DNA of 64,000 nucleotides from Bacteroidia bacterium (GCA_030427865.1 JAUICK010000001.1:310001-374000); one strand, 5' to 3'; counted from the stretch's first letter, positions 26,519-34,496 are shown. The notes: a model not told the origin generated them from the sequence alone. Translations and numbers: made by a program.

Positions 26519-27076
26519 ATGAATAAATTAGGTAAAAGATTAGATTTTCTTATGAACCATAATATGATTGGTGTTAATCAACTTGTTAGAGAAACAACTA
26601 TATCACAACCAACTATTAGCCGAATATTGAAGGACAGTAGAAATTATAAACCAAATAAAAATACAATTCGTTATTTATGTGACTTTTTTAAAATCCCTTA
26701 TGATTTTCTACTTGATGGTAAGTTAACTTGTGAAAATTGCTTTAATGAGATTAATTTTGACCTCCATATTGAATCTAATAATTATAGATGTTTAAAGTGT
26801 GCTTCAAAATTATATCATTATATTCCTGTAGTTACATTGAGTAGCGAAAATGATTTAATTTCTGGCTTAAGCAAGAGAGAAATCAAAAGTATAATTGATG
26901 AGTATAAACTTTTATATAGTCATTTAAAAAGTTTAATTGAGAAAAACCATAATAATGAAATCGATAATCTCACTTTTAATAAATTAGTTGAATACAAAGA
27001 AAAAGTAGATATGAAAAAGGATATCTATGAAAAGATTGAACAATTGACGAATTTGCACAATAGCAAATTAAAATAA
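26519..27076 (+). CDS. XRE-like HTH regulator with zinc-ribbon, unknown target
   Basis: 185 residues from ATG 26519. The N-terminal part is a Cro/CI-type helix-turn-helix (RLDFLMNHNMIGVNQLVRET, ISQPTISRILKDS, NTIRYLCDFFKIPYDFLL). It is followed by a four-Cys knuckle CENC...CLKC that should bind zinc, and a C-terminal helical part with SKREIKSIIDEYKLLYSHL and a coiled-coil-like tail. HTH plus an inserted zinc ribbon is not a standard repressor layout I can name. It is divergent from two small unknown genes, with two inverted repeats in the shared region, so the simplest role is autoregulated repressor of that operon. The in-frame ATG at 26483 is rejected because the -7 box lies within it. Confidence 0.7.
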   Translation: MNKLGKRLDFLMNHNMIGVNQLVRETTISQPTISRILKDSRNYKPNKNTIRYLCDFFKIPYDFLLDGKLTCENCFNEINFDLHIESNNYRCLKCASKLYHYIPVVTLSSENDLISGLSKREIKSIIDEYKLLYSHLKSLIEKNHNNEIDNLTFNKLVEYKEKVDMKKDIYEKIEQLTNLHNSKLK

Positions 27077-27087
27077 TTTCAAAAAAG

Positions 27088-27120
27088 AAAACCCTCACAA
27101 AAATGCAAGGGTTTAAATTT
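27088..27120 (+). terminator. Hairpin after the HTH gene
   Basis: AAACCCT (27089-27095), 12-nt loop, AGGGTTT (27108-27114), then TAAATTTT. A 7-bp stem with a poor T-tract, 12 nt after the stop. Confidence 0.5.
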
Positions 27121-27235
27121 TATAGATTCCCAATCAAGTTGGGAAGGACAAATCTTTATAAAACAATGAGATTCTGAAACAACCTTTCGACTGCGCTCAA
27201 GGTGACAGCTTCAGAATGACAGAACTGTCTTAAAA
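27121..27235. repeat. Dispersed intergenic repeat of flavobacterial type
   Basis: The stretch contains a small inverted repeat TCCCAA-TCAAG-TTGGGA and then ATGAGATTCTGAAACAA, CTTTCGACTGCGCTCAAGG, TGACAGCTTCAGAATGACAG. Such phrases recur between genes of many Flavobacteriaceae and look like a non-coding dispersed repeat. Only one copy lies in this window, so repetition itself was not observed here. GC content is higher than in the surroundings. Confidence 0.55.
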
Positions 27236-27278
27236 AGCGTTATTCACTAATAACCATTAACGAATAACCAAATAACTT

Positions 27279-28592
27279 TTAGTATCTATAATGTTCTGGC
27301 TTATAAGGACCTTCTACAGTAACACCAATATATTCTGCTTGATCAGAACGTAATTCTGTTAACTCTACACCAATTTTTGCCAAGTGTAATTTTGCTACTT
27401 TTTCATCTAAATGTTTTGGTAACATGTATACTTTATTTTCGTAGGCATCTGCATTATTCCAAAGTTCTATTTGTGCCAAAGTTTGGTTGGTAAATGAGTT
27501 ACTCATTACAAAACTTGGATGACCAGTTGCACATCCTAAGTTTACCAAACGTCCTTCTGCTAAAATGATAATATCATTTCCGTTAATTGTGTATTTATCA
27601 ACTTGCGGTTTGATTTCTACTTTCGTATCACCATAATTTTCATTTAACCAAGCAATATCCAATTCGTTATCAAAATGTCCAATGTTACACACAATTGTTT
27701 TGTCTTTTAAAGCAGAAAAATGCTTGCCAGTAACAATATCTTTGTTTCCTGTTGTAGTAATAATGATATCTGCATTACCCATAACCGTTTCTAGTTTCTT
27801 TACTTCAAAACCATCCATAGCCGCTTGTAATGCACAAATTGGGTCTATTTCTGTAACAGTAACTATAGAACCTGCACCTTTAAAAGAAGCAGCTGTACCT
27901 TTACCAACATCTCCATAACCACAAACCACAACTCTTTTACCAGCTAACATAATATCTGTTGCTCTACGAATTGCATCTACTGCAGATTCTTTACAACCGT
28001 ATTTATTATCGAACTTCGATTTTGTCACAGAATCATTAATATTGATTGCTGGCATTGGTAAGGTTCCGTTTTTTACACGCTCGTATAATCTGTGAACTCC
28101 AGTAGTTGTTTCTTCTGATAAACCTTTGATTCCTGCAGCCAATTCTGGATATTTATCTAAAACCATATTGGTTAAATCTCCACCATCATCTAAAATCATA
28201 TTTAATGGCTTTTTGTCTTCACCAAAAAATAACGTTTGTTCTATACACCAGTCAAATTCTTCTTCGTTCATTCCTTTCCAAGCATACACAGGCGTTCCTG
28301 TTGCAGCAATTGCAGCAGCAGCTTGATCTTGAGTTGAGAAAATATTACAAGAACTCCAAGTTACCTCTGCTCCTAAAGCTTGTAACGTTTCAATTAAAAC
28401 TGCAGTTTGGATAGTCATATGCAAACATCCTGCAATTCTTGCTCCTTTTAAAGGTTGGCTGTCTCCATATTCTTCTCTTAAACTCATTAATCCTGGCATT
28501 TCTGCTTCTGCCAATTCAATTTCTTTTCTTCCCCAGTCTGCTAAAGAAATATCTTTAACTTTAAATGGTACGTATGCTGTAGTTGCACTCAT
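27279..28592 (-). CDS. ahcY: Adenosylhomocysteinase
   Basis: A 437-residue S-adenosylhomocysteine hydrolase that splits SAH into adenosine and homocysteine, removing the inhibitor formed by SAM-dependent methylases. [16 protein letters not shown], the NAD-binding [31 protein letters not shown] and the invariant C-terminus PYKPEHYRY are present. The enzyme binds NAD tightly and is cytoplasmic. Gene is single, with an exact -7 box at 28628-28635 that lies in the divergent promoter region shared with the 4'-phosphopantetheinyl transferase. Confidence 0.97.
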   Translation of the reverse strand: MSATTAYVPFKVKDISLADWGRKEIELAEAEMPGLMSLREEYGDSQPLKGARIAGCLHMTIQTAVLIETLQALGAEVTWSSCNIFSTQDQAAAAIAATGTPVYAWKGMNEEEFDWCIEQTLFFGEDKKPLNMILDDGGDLTNMVLDKYPELAAGIKGLSEETTTGVHRLYERVKNGTLPMPAININDSVTKSKFDNKYGCKESAVDAIRRATDIMLAGKRVVVCGYGDVGKGTAASFKGAGSIVTVTEIDPICALQAAMDGFEVKKLETVMGNADIIITTTGNKDIVTGKHFSALKDKTIVCNIGHFDNELDIAWLNENYGDTKVEIKPQVDKYTINGNDIIILAEGRLVNLGCATGHPSFVMSNSFTNQTLAQIELWNNADAYENKVYMLPKHLDEKVAKLHLAKIGVELTELRSDQAEYIGVTVEGPYKPEHYRY

Positions 28593-28627
28593 ATTTATGT
28601 ATATTTATATTCTAATTTTTGCGATTG

Positions 28628-28635
28628 CAAAGATA
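28628..28635 (-). promoter_or_regulatory. -7 box for ahcY
   Basis: CAAAGATA on plus reads TATCTTTG leftward, an exact TAnnTTTG match 35 nt before the ahcY ATG. No -33 TTG at standard spacing. No SAH riboswitch-like structure was identified. Confidence 0.5.
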
Positions 28636-28656
28636 CGACATACTTTTTTAAATATT

Positions 28657-29283
28657 ATGGCTCTTTATAAAACTTTAACGGTTACACCAGCAACTAAAGT
28701 CCTGATTTGGAAGATTGAAGAATCTATTGACGAATTAAAAACTGGAATTACACTTTCTGAAAACAGTGAACATCGATTAAATTCGATGAAATCGGAATTA
28801 CATCAGAAAGGATTTTTATCTATCAGACATTTATTAAAAGAAGTCGGTTTAACAGATGCTGATTTAGTTTATGATGACTTTGGAAAACCACATTTAACAA
28901 ACGGACGTTATATTTCCATTACTCATTCATTTGAATTTACCGCAATCATTTTCTCTTATGAATCTGTAGTTGGTATTGATGTTGAAAAACAACGTGAAAA
29001 AATTTTAAAAATTGCGCATAAATTTACACCCATTGAAGAGTACAAAACCATTGCTAATGTTGATGCTATGATTTCTAAACTGACCATTGTTTGGGGTGCA
29101 AAAGAGAGTTTATATAAAATTTATGGAAAGAAAAAATTATTGTTTTTACATCATATTTATATCGAAGATTTTAAGTTTGATGATGGAAAAACCACAGGAG
29201 AAATTCGTTATAATGGCGAAGAAAGTTCTTATACCATTGAGTTTTTAGAGTTCGAAGGTTTTACTTGTGTGTTTGCGTATTAA
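28657..29283 (+). CDS. 4'-phosphopantetheinyl transferase superfamily protein
   Basis: 208 residues from ATG 28657 (MALYKTLTVTPATK); the frame extends upstream to 28597, but the 20 extra residues cross the ahcY -7 box and read as non-coding. Signature motifs are LTNGRYISITHS, then VVGIDVEKQREKILKIAHKF and TIVWGAKESLYKIYGKK: the GIDVE and WxxKES motifs bind magnesium and coenzyme A. It belongs to the Sfp-type branch, which activates carrier proteins by moving phosphopantetheine from CoA. Carrier protein target is unknown. It is divergent from ahcY. Confidence 0.88.
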   Translation: MALYKTLTVTPATKVLIWKIEESIDELKTGITLSENSEHRLNSMKSELHQKGFLSIRHLLKEVGLTDADLVYDDFGKPHLTNGRYISITHSFEFTAIIFSYESVVGIDVEKQREKILKIAHKFTPIEEYKTIANVDAMISKLTIVWGAKESLYKIYGKKKLLFLHHIYIEDFKFDDGKTTGEIRYNGEESSYTIEFLEFEGFTCVFAY

Positions 29284-29337
29284 AATAAGTCTCAAAGTTA
29301 AAAGTTACAAAGTAGCAAAGTTTGTATTTTCGCATTC

Positions 29338-30060
29338 GTGAATATCTACCAAAACATTTTACAAGCAAAAAAAGACAGCAAAAAATTATTGGCTGTTTTA
29401 ATTGATCCTGAAAAAGCTAATGTAGAAAAAATGGCTTCTTTTTTTGAAAAAGTGCATCAATCTATTGCTACACATATTTTTGTAGGTGGAAGTACAGATA
29501 AAAATAATGATACAGAAAAAGTTGTTTCAGTAATAAAAAATGTAACAGATTTACCTATAATTTTATTTCCTGGAGATGTAAAACAAATCACGAATAAAGC
29601 TGATGCAATTTTATTTTTAACCTTGCTTTCTGGCAGAAACCCTGAATATTTAATAGAGCAACAAGTTACAGCTGCTCCAATTTTAAAAAACACAGAGTTA
29701 GAGATTTTACCAACTGGTTATATCTTAATTGATGGTAACATAGAAACTGCTACTCAAAAAGTGAGTAACACAAAACCAATTGCTCAAGATAATTTAAACT
29801 TAATATTAAACACTGCTTTGGCTGGAGAGTTTTCTGGCAAAAAACTCATTTATTTAGAAGCTGGTTCTGGAGCCACAGTGCCTGTGGACGCAAGTATTAT
29901 TAATCTTGTGGCAAATAATTTATCAATTCCAATAATTGTTGGAGGTGGAATTCGCTCTAAAAAACAATTAGATTCAGCTTTTAATTCGGGTGCAGATTTG
30001 GTAGTTATTGGAACAGCTTTTGAAAATGATGAAAACTTTTTTAATCAACTAAAAAAATAA
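29338..30060 (+). CDS. Geranylgeranylglyceryl phosphate synthase-like (PcrB) prenyltransferase
   Basis: A 240-residue TIM-barrel of the GGGPS/PcrB family, starting with GTG 29338. LLAVLIDPEK, HIFVGGST, ILFPGDVKQI, LIYLEAGSGA and IIVGGGIRSKKQLDSA with GADLVVIGTAFE mark the phosphate-binding and prenyl-binding loops. The archaeal enzyme links geranylgeranyl-PP to glycerol-1-phosphate, and Bacteroidota homologues have been shown to have this activity in vitro, although the physiological product is unresolved. A degenerate -7 box (TATTTTCG) is 5 nt before GTG. It starts a tight run with pnuC (3-nt gap), the nadR-like gene and arfB. Confidence 0.88.
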   Translation: MNIYQNILQAKKDSKKLLAVLIDPEKANVEKMASFFEKVHQSIATHIFVGGSTDKNNDTEKVVSVIKNVTDLPIILFPGDVKQITNKADAILFLTLLSGRNPEYLIEQQVTAAPILKNTELEILPTGYILIDGNIETATQKVSNTKPIAQDNLNLILNTALAGEFSGKKLIYLEAGSGATVPVDASIINLVANNLSIPIIVGGGIRSKKQLDSAFNSGADLVVIGTAFENDENFFNQLKK

Positions 30061-30063
30061 GAA

Positions 30064-30696
30064 ATGTCAGAAATTTTCGACTTCTTTTTTTCTCAATACA
30101 AAACCTACGAAACCATAGATGTTGTTCTCGAAATTATTGCTGTAATTTTCGGGTTTTTATCGGTTTGGTTTTCGAAACAAAATAAAATTTGGGTATTTCC
30201 AACAGGAATGATTAGCACCTCAATTTTTGTGTATTTACTACTAAAATGGGAGCTTTTAGGAGATATGATGATTAATGGATACTACTTTATAATGAGTGTT
30301 TACGGTTGGTACATTTGGACACGTAAAGTAGATGAAACACATGTTACACCCATTTCTAAAACTACAAATAAAGAAAAAAGAATTTCTATTTTTATATTTT
30401 TAGCTACCTTAATTTTTGTCTATATCGTTTACAAAACGTTCGATAAATGGACAAGTTGGGTTGCTTACGCAGATACAATTACAACTGCAATTTTCTTTGT
30501 AGGTATGTGGTTAATGGCAAAACGTAAAATAGAAAATTGGCTTTTTTGGATTGTTGGAGACCTAATTTCTGTACCTTTATATTTGTATAAAGGATTTACA
30601 TTTACAAGTTTTCAGTATTTTGGATTTACCTTTATTGCCATTTTTGGATATTTAGCATGGAAAAAAAACTTAGACAAAAACCCATCAATCTCGTAA
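30064..30696 (+). CDS. pnuC: PnuC-family vitamin precursor transporter
   Basis: A 210-residue inner-membrane carrier with seven predicted helices. VWFSKQNKIWVFPTGMIS and MINGYYFIMSVYGWYIWTRK are the family core. PnuC facilitates entry of nicotinamide riboside; sister families PnuT, PnuX and PnuN carry thiamin, riboflavin and deoxynucleosides. The next gene is a NadR-like kinase overlapping by 40 nt, which argues for nicotinamide riboside. Yet a TPP-riboswitch-controlled receptor gene lies 1.4 kb downstream, and in Bacteroidota TPP-regulated receptors often go with PnuT. Substrate is therefore open between the two, with nicotinamide riboside favoured by the immediate neighbour. Confidence 0.85.
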   Translation: MSEIFDFFFSQYKTYETIDVVLEIIAVIFGFLSVWFSKQNKIWVFPTGMISTSIFVYLLLKWELLGDMMINGYYFIMSVYGWYIWTRKVDETHVTPISKTTNKEKRISIFIFLATLIFVYIVYKTFDKWTSWVAYADTITTAIFFVGMWLMAKRKIENWLFWIVGDLISVPLYLYKGFTFTSFQYFGFTFIAIFGYLAWKKNLDKNPSIS

Positions 30697-31313
30697 AAAT
30701 TGTTTTGTTTGGGCCAGAATCTACTGGAAAAACAACACTTTCTCGTCATTTAGCACGTCACTACAATACAGTTTGGGCACCAGAATTTGCGCGTGAATAT
30801 TTGCAAAACAAATGGAATAATGAAAGAAAGACTTGTGAAAAGGAAGATTTAATTCCGATTGCAATTGGACAGATGAAATTGGAAAACTCCTTGGCTAAAA
30901 AAGCAGATAAAGTATTAATTTGTGATACAGATTTGTTGGAAACAAAAGTGTATTCAGAAGAATTTTATGGAGGTTTTGTTGATGAAAAGTTAAACGAAGC
31001 TGCAAATACAAACCAATATGATTTGTATTTATTAACTTATATAGACACGCCTTGGGAAGCAGATGATTTAAGAGACAGACCAGAATTACGTTTAGAAATG
31101 TTTAATGCTTTTGAACAATCTTTAAAAGACCATAACAGACCTTATATTTTACTAAAAGGGGATAAAGAAACACGATTAAAAAAAGCTGTAAAAGCAATTG
31201 ATAAAATTATTGCTAACAAAGAAAATCTATTTTCTTTTTCAGATACCTTACAAGATATTGATATGCATTTTTTGCATCAAAGTTCTGACTTTGGAACTTC
31301 TTACGATTATTAA
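30657..31313 (+). CDS. NadR-like nicotinamide riboside kinase, P-loop protein
   Basis: 218 residues with Walker A GPESTGKTT at 19-27, the switch-type VWAPEFAREYLQ, DKVLICDTDLLETKVYSE and the RDRPELR motif typical of the ribosylnicotinamide kinase domain of NadR. It would phosphorylate nicotinamide riboside to NMN as it enters through the neighbouring PnuC. The adenylyltransferase and HTH domains of enteric NadR are absent. The only ATG before the P-loop is at 30657, giving an unusually long 40-nt overlap with pnuC, and supporting coupled translation. It ends in TAATG, overlapping arfB by 1 nt. Confidence 0.85.
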   Translation: MEKKLRQKPINLVKIVLFGPESTGKTTLSRHLARHYNTVWAPEFAREYLQNKWNNERKTCEKEDLIPIAIGQMKLENSLAKKADKVLICDTDLLETKVYSEEFYGGFVDEKLNEAANTNQYDLYLLTYIDTPWEADDLRDRPELRLEMFNAFEQSLKDHNRPYILLKGDKETRLKKAVKAIDKIIANKENLFSFSDTLQDIDMHFLHQSSDFGTSYDY

Positions 31314-31717
31314 TGGATTCTGAGAAAATTGTTAAAGAACTTAACTTTAAAGCCATTAGAAGTTCTGGTGCTGGAGGACAACACGTAAATAAAGTTTCTT
31401 CTAAAATTGAACTGACTTTCGATTTAGAAAATTCTGAATCGCTTTCTGAGAATGAAAAAGAGCTTTTAAAATCAAAGCTTCAAACCAAATTAACCAAAGA
31501 AAGTTTTCTCATTTTATTTTGTGATGAAACTCGCTCTCAACATAGAAACAAAGAAATTGTTATCAAACGTTTTTTGGAGTTAGTAAAGAAGAGTTTAATA
31601 CCACCCAAAAAAAGAAGACCTACAAAACCAAGCAGAAGTGTTAGAAAAAAGAATGCAGAAAGTAAAATTAGAAATTCTGTAAAAAAAGCGCTTAGAAAAA
31701 AACCAAGATTAGAGTAA
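31313..31717 (+). CDS. arfB: Alternative ribosome-rescue factor ArfB-like peptidyl-tRNA hydrolase
   Basis: 134 residues of the class I release-factor catalytic domain without codon-recognition domain. The GGQ motif is at residues 21-23 in IRSSGAGGQHVNKVSSKIEL, followed by the helix FCDETRSQHRNKEIVIKRFLEL and a strongly basic tail (PPKKRRPTKPSRSVRKK and KKALRKKPR) that fits ArfB insertion into the empty mRNA channel of stalled ribosomes. Overlap of 1 nt with the nadR-like gene. Stop is followed by a 400-bp region with two structured RNA elements. Confidence 0.9.
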   Translation: MDSEKIVKELNFKAIRSSGAGGQHVNKVSSKIELTFDLENSESLSENEKELLKSKLQTKLTKESFLILFCDETRSQHRNKEIVIKRFLELVKKSLIPPKKRRPTKPSRSVRKKNAESKIRNSVKKALRKKPRLE

Positions 31718-31739
31718 AACTAAAAGTTAACAAACAAGT

Positions 31740-31850
31740 TTAGCCCAGATTGAAGCATTTGTTTGAGCTCTTTTGTATGCTGAAATAAATTCAGCATAAA
31801 AAAAGCGAGTGCAGAAAGCTGGAAATAGCTTCTAAAAAAAAGCACTTTTC
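31740..31850 (+). ncRNA. Structured RNA element, Flavo-1-like
   Basis: Between arfB and the TPP riboswitch. The 5' part TTAGCCCAGATTGAAGC pairs with GCTGGAAATAGCTTC (31818-31832), through GAAGC/GCTTC and CCAG/CTGG. The middle holds a perfect 8-bp hairpin ATGCTGAA-ATAAA-TTCAGCAT (31777-31797), with TTTT and AAAAAAA sides around it. AGTGC (31809) and GCACT (31842) with a following TTTT could form an alternative closing stem. This GCCC..GA..GAAGC / GCTGGAAATAGCTTC pattern is one I remember from flavobacterial intergenic regions and tentatively equate with the Flavo-1 RNA class of Rfam. The match was not computed. Confidence 0.45.
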
Positions 31851-31875
31851 TATTTCATAATAAAAATATCCAACT

Positions 31876-31883
31876 TAATTTTG
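31876..31883 (+). promoter_or_regulatory. -7 box ahead of the TPP riboswitch
   Basis: TAATTTTG, exact TAnnTTTG match, 16 nt before the conserved GGGGTGC of the riboswitch, so transcription would begin just ahead of it. No -33 TTG at standard spacing. Confidence 0.5.
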
Positions 31884-31889
31884 CAGCGT

Positions 31890-32040
31890 TCTCATAAAGG
31901 GGTGCTAATTTTAGTTGGCAGTTTTTTAGTATTCAGTAGGCAGTTAAACTGCAAACTGCATATTGATGACTGAATACTGGAAAAGGCTGAGATCATACCC
32001 ATTGAACCTAGAACAGGTAATGCTGTTTAGGAAAACAGCA
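31890..32040 (+). promoter_or_regulatory. TPP riboswitch with enlarged variable stem
   Basis: The conserved blocks are GGGGTGC at 31899-31905, GGCTGAGATCATACCC at 31985-32000 and GAACCTAGAACAGGTAATGC with TTAGGAAA at 32004-32034, the pyrimidine and pyrophosphate-binding parts of a THI element. About 80 nt separate the first and second blocks, where most TPP riboswitches have 10-20; the insert contains a perfect 10-bp hairpin AGTATTCAGT/ACTGAATACT (31928-31937 / 31969-31978) with a smaller GCAGTT/AACTGC inside. Ligand is thiamin pyrophosphate; the controlled gene is the TonB-dependent receptor 84 nt further on, presumably shut off when TPP is abundant. Confidence 0.9.
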
Positions 32041-32055
32041 ACTTTTTTAAGTTGC
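32038..32055 (+). promoter_or_regulatory. Hairpin after the TPP riboswitch
   Basis: GCAACTT, loop TTTT, AAGTTGC: perfect 7-bp stem directly after the aptamer, without a T-tract after it. It may be the expression platform, affecting elongation or hiding the translation start region rather than acting as a classical terminator. Confidence 0.45.
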
Positions 32056-32123
32056 ACAAAACAATTATTCAATATTAATTACAAGAATAATTACCTCTTT
32101 TTATTCGTTTTAAATTATTTAAA

Positions 32124-34472
32124 ATGAAAAAAATATCTATTTTTTTATTCTTGTTTGCAAGTATACTTGTAAACGCCCAACAATTTACACTTTCTGGAAA
32201 AGTTGTAGATGAAAACAAAAAACCTTTAGCTGGAGCGTCTATTTTAGTTAAAGAAATTAAAAAAGGAACATCAACAAAATCTGATGGTAATTTTAGCATG
32301 CAGCTAAAAAAAGGAAACTATACTGTTGAAGTCTCTTACTTAGGTTACAAGTCTATTACAGAAAAAATTACACTTTTAAAAGACGAGAATTATCTAATTC
32401 AATTAAAAGCAGAATATTCTGTTTTAGACGAAGTTTTGGTTTCTGCAGTTCGTGTAAATGCAGATGTGCCAGTAACATTTTCTAACTTGTCTAAAAAAGA
32501 AATTGCAAAACGTAATTTGGGGCAAGACATTCCTGTTTTAATGAACTATTTACCAAATGTGGTTTCATCATCAGATGCTGGTGCAGGAGTGGGTTATACA
32601 TACATGAGTGTTCGTGGTTCTAATGGAGAACGCATTAACGTAACTGTAAACGGAATACCCTATAATGATGCAGAAAGTCATGGTACTTTTTGGGTAAATT
32701 TAGGTGATTTTGCTTCATCTACTCAAAATTTACAACTACAAAGAGGAGTAGGAACATCAACCAATGGTTCTGGAGCTTTTGGGGCAAGTATAAATATTTT
32801 AACAGATGCTGTTTCTGAGGAAGCTTTTGGAGAAATATCTAATTCTTTTGGTTCTTTTAATACCAGAAAACATACTGTAAAATTTAGTACAGGTAAAATT
32901 AACGACCATATAGAAATTGCAGGACGCTTGTCTAACATTTATTCTGATGGTTATGTAGATAGGGCTTTCGCAGATTTAAAATCGTACTATTTACAAGGGA
33001 GTTATACAGATGAAAACACGTTGATAAAAGCCATTACTTTTGGTGGAAAAGAAAAAACATACCAAGCTTGGTTTGGTTTAACTGCAACTCAATTAAAAAC
33101 AGATAGAAGACAAAACCCATATACGTATGAAAATGAGGTAGACAATTATCAACAAGATCATTACCAATTACATTGGAATGAGAAAATAACTGAAAATTGG
33201 TCTACAAATTTGGGCTTAAACTACACAAAAGGAGCTGGTTATTTTGAGCAATTCAAAGAAAAAGAAGATGCTGCAGATTTTAATAACTTAATTGTTGATG
33301 GTACAGATGTAATAGTTAGACGTTGGTTAGATAACGATTTTTATGTGGTAAATTACAACACCAATTATAAAACAGAAAATTTAAATTTAATTACAGGAGT
33401 TTCTTATTCTAACTACACAGGAGATCATTTTGGAGAAGTAATTTGGGGAGAAGATTTAGCACCAAATACAAATATTAGAGATCGTTATTATTTTTCTGAT
33501 GCTACTAAAACCGATTTTTCAATTTTTACAAAAGCAAATTTTAAAATAGATAGAAAACTATCTGCTTATATAGATTTACAAGGCAGGTTTGTAGTATACC
33601 AAACAAAGGGTTTAACTTCAGATAGAGCTAATATAGATGTTGATGCGAATTTTAACTTTTTCAATCCTAAGTTTGGATTAACTTATAAAGTAAATAGTAA
33701 AAATACTTTATACACTTCTTTTGCAGTTGCTAACAGAGAACCAAACAGAAATGATTTTGAAAATGGCGTTTCTACACCAGAAACCTTAAATGATTTTGAA
33801 TTGGGTTGGCGTTTAAATAAAGAAAACATCAAACTAAATACTAATATGTATTATATGAATTATAAAAATCAGTTGGTGTTAACAGGTGCTTTAGATGATG
33901 TTGGGCAACCTATAAGAGCTACTTCTGGAAGTAGTTATAGGTTAGGTTTAGAAATAGATGCAGACATTCGCTTAAGTGATCAATTTTCTATCAGACCCAA
34001 TGCAGCATTTAGTACTAATAAAAATAGAAACTTTTTTATTACAAGAGATGGAAACGCAAATCCGCAATCTTTAGGAAAAACAAATATTTCTTTTTCTCCA
34101 GACGCAGTTATAGGAAATATCGTTACTTATAGTCCTTTAGAAAATTTACAGTTCTCATTCTTATCTAAATATGTTGGGAAACAATTTATGAGTAATTTTA
34201 GCAGTGCTATTTCCAATAATGATGTTTTAGATTCTTTTTTTACAAGTGATTTGAATGTTGTATACCAATTAGAAACCAATAAAATATTTGATTCTATAAC
34301 ATTTACTGCTTTGGTTAATAATATTTTTAATGCTGAATATGTAGATAGAGGGTATTATTATACTTATGATGATACTTGGTCTAATCCTGGAACAACCACC
34401 ACTGTTGATGGTGCTGGTTACTATCCGCAAGCCACAAGAAATTTCTTAGTTGGTGTTACTTTAAAGTTTTAG
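32124..34472 (+). CDS. TonB-dependent receptor, TPP-regulated (thiamin compound uptake)
   Basis: A 782-residue outer-membrane receptor. Signal peptide MKKISIFLFLFASILVNAQ, a carboxypeptidase-regulatory-like domain (QFTLSGKVVDENKKPLAGASI to about residue 100), the plug domain (DIPVLMNYLPNVVSSSDAG, VRGSNGERINVTVNGIPYND) and a 22-strand barrel ending LVGVTLKF. A typical TonB-box region precedes the plug (LDEVLVSAVRV). The TPP riboswitch in the leader implies that the ligand is thiamin, its phosphate or a precursor. No dedicated inner-membrane transporter is in the same transcript; the upstream pnuC-family gene is the nearest candidate. Terminator follows. Confidence 0.9.
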   Translation: MKKISIFLFLFASILVNAQQFTLSGKVVDENKKPLAGASILVKEIKKGTSTKSDGNFSMQLKKGNYTVEVSYLGYKSITEKITLLKDENYLIQLKAEYSVLDEVLVSAVRVNADVPVTFSNLSKKEIAKRNLGQDIPVLMNYLPNVVSSSDAGAGVGYTYMSVRGSNGERINVTVNGIPYNDAESHGTFWVNLGDFASSTQNLQLQRGVGTSTNGSGAFGASINILTDAVSEEAFGEISNSFGSFNTRKHTVKFSTGKINDHIEIAGRLSNIYSDGYVDRAFADLKSYYLQGSYTDENTLIKAITFGGKEKTYQAWFGLTATQLKTDRRQNPYTYENEVDNYQQDHYQLHWNEKITENWSTNLGLNYTKGAGYFEQFKEKEDAADFNNLIVDGTDVIVRRWLDNDFYVVNYNTNYKTENLNLITGVSYSNYTGDHFGEVIWGEDLAPNTNIRDRYYFSDATKTDFSIFTKANFKIDRKLSAYIDLQGRFVVYQTKGLTSDRANIDVDANFNFFNPKFGLTYKVNSKNTLYTSFAVANREPNRNDFENGVSTPETLNDFELGWRLNKENIKLNTNMYYMNYKNQLVLTGALDDVGQPIRATSGSSYRLGLEIDADIRLSDQFSIRPNAAFSTNKNRNFFITRDGNANPQSLGKTNISFSPDAVIGNIVTYSPLENLQFSFLSKYVGKQFMSNFSSAISNNDVLDSFFTSDLNVVYQLETNKIFDSITFTALVNNIFNAEYVDRGYYYTYDDTWSNPGTTTTVDGAGYYPQATRNFLVGVTLKF

Positions 34473-34496
34473 AAATCACTTTTAATAAATTATAAG

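Noticed and set aside
27121..27235. Possible tRNA because of TTTCGACTG and short stems
   Set aside because: No acceptor stem, anticodon loop or CCA context could be formed; treated as a dispersed repeat.
27239..27268. GTTATTC/GAATAAC hairpin below ahcY as terminator
   Set aside because: Seven-bp arms with inner mismatches and no T-tract on the leftward strand; too weak to call.
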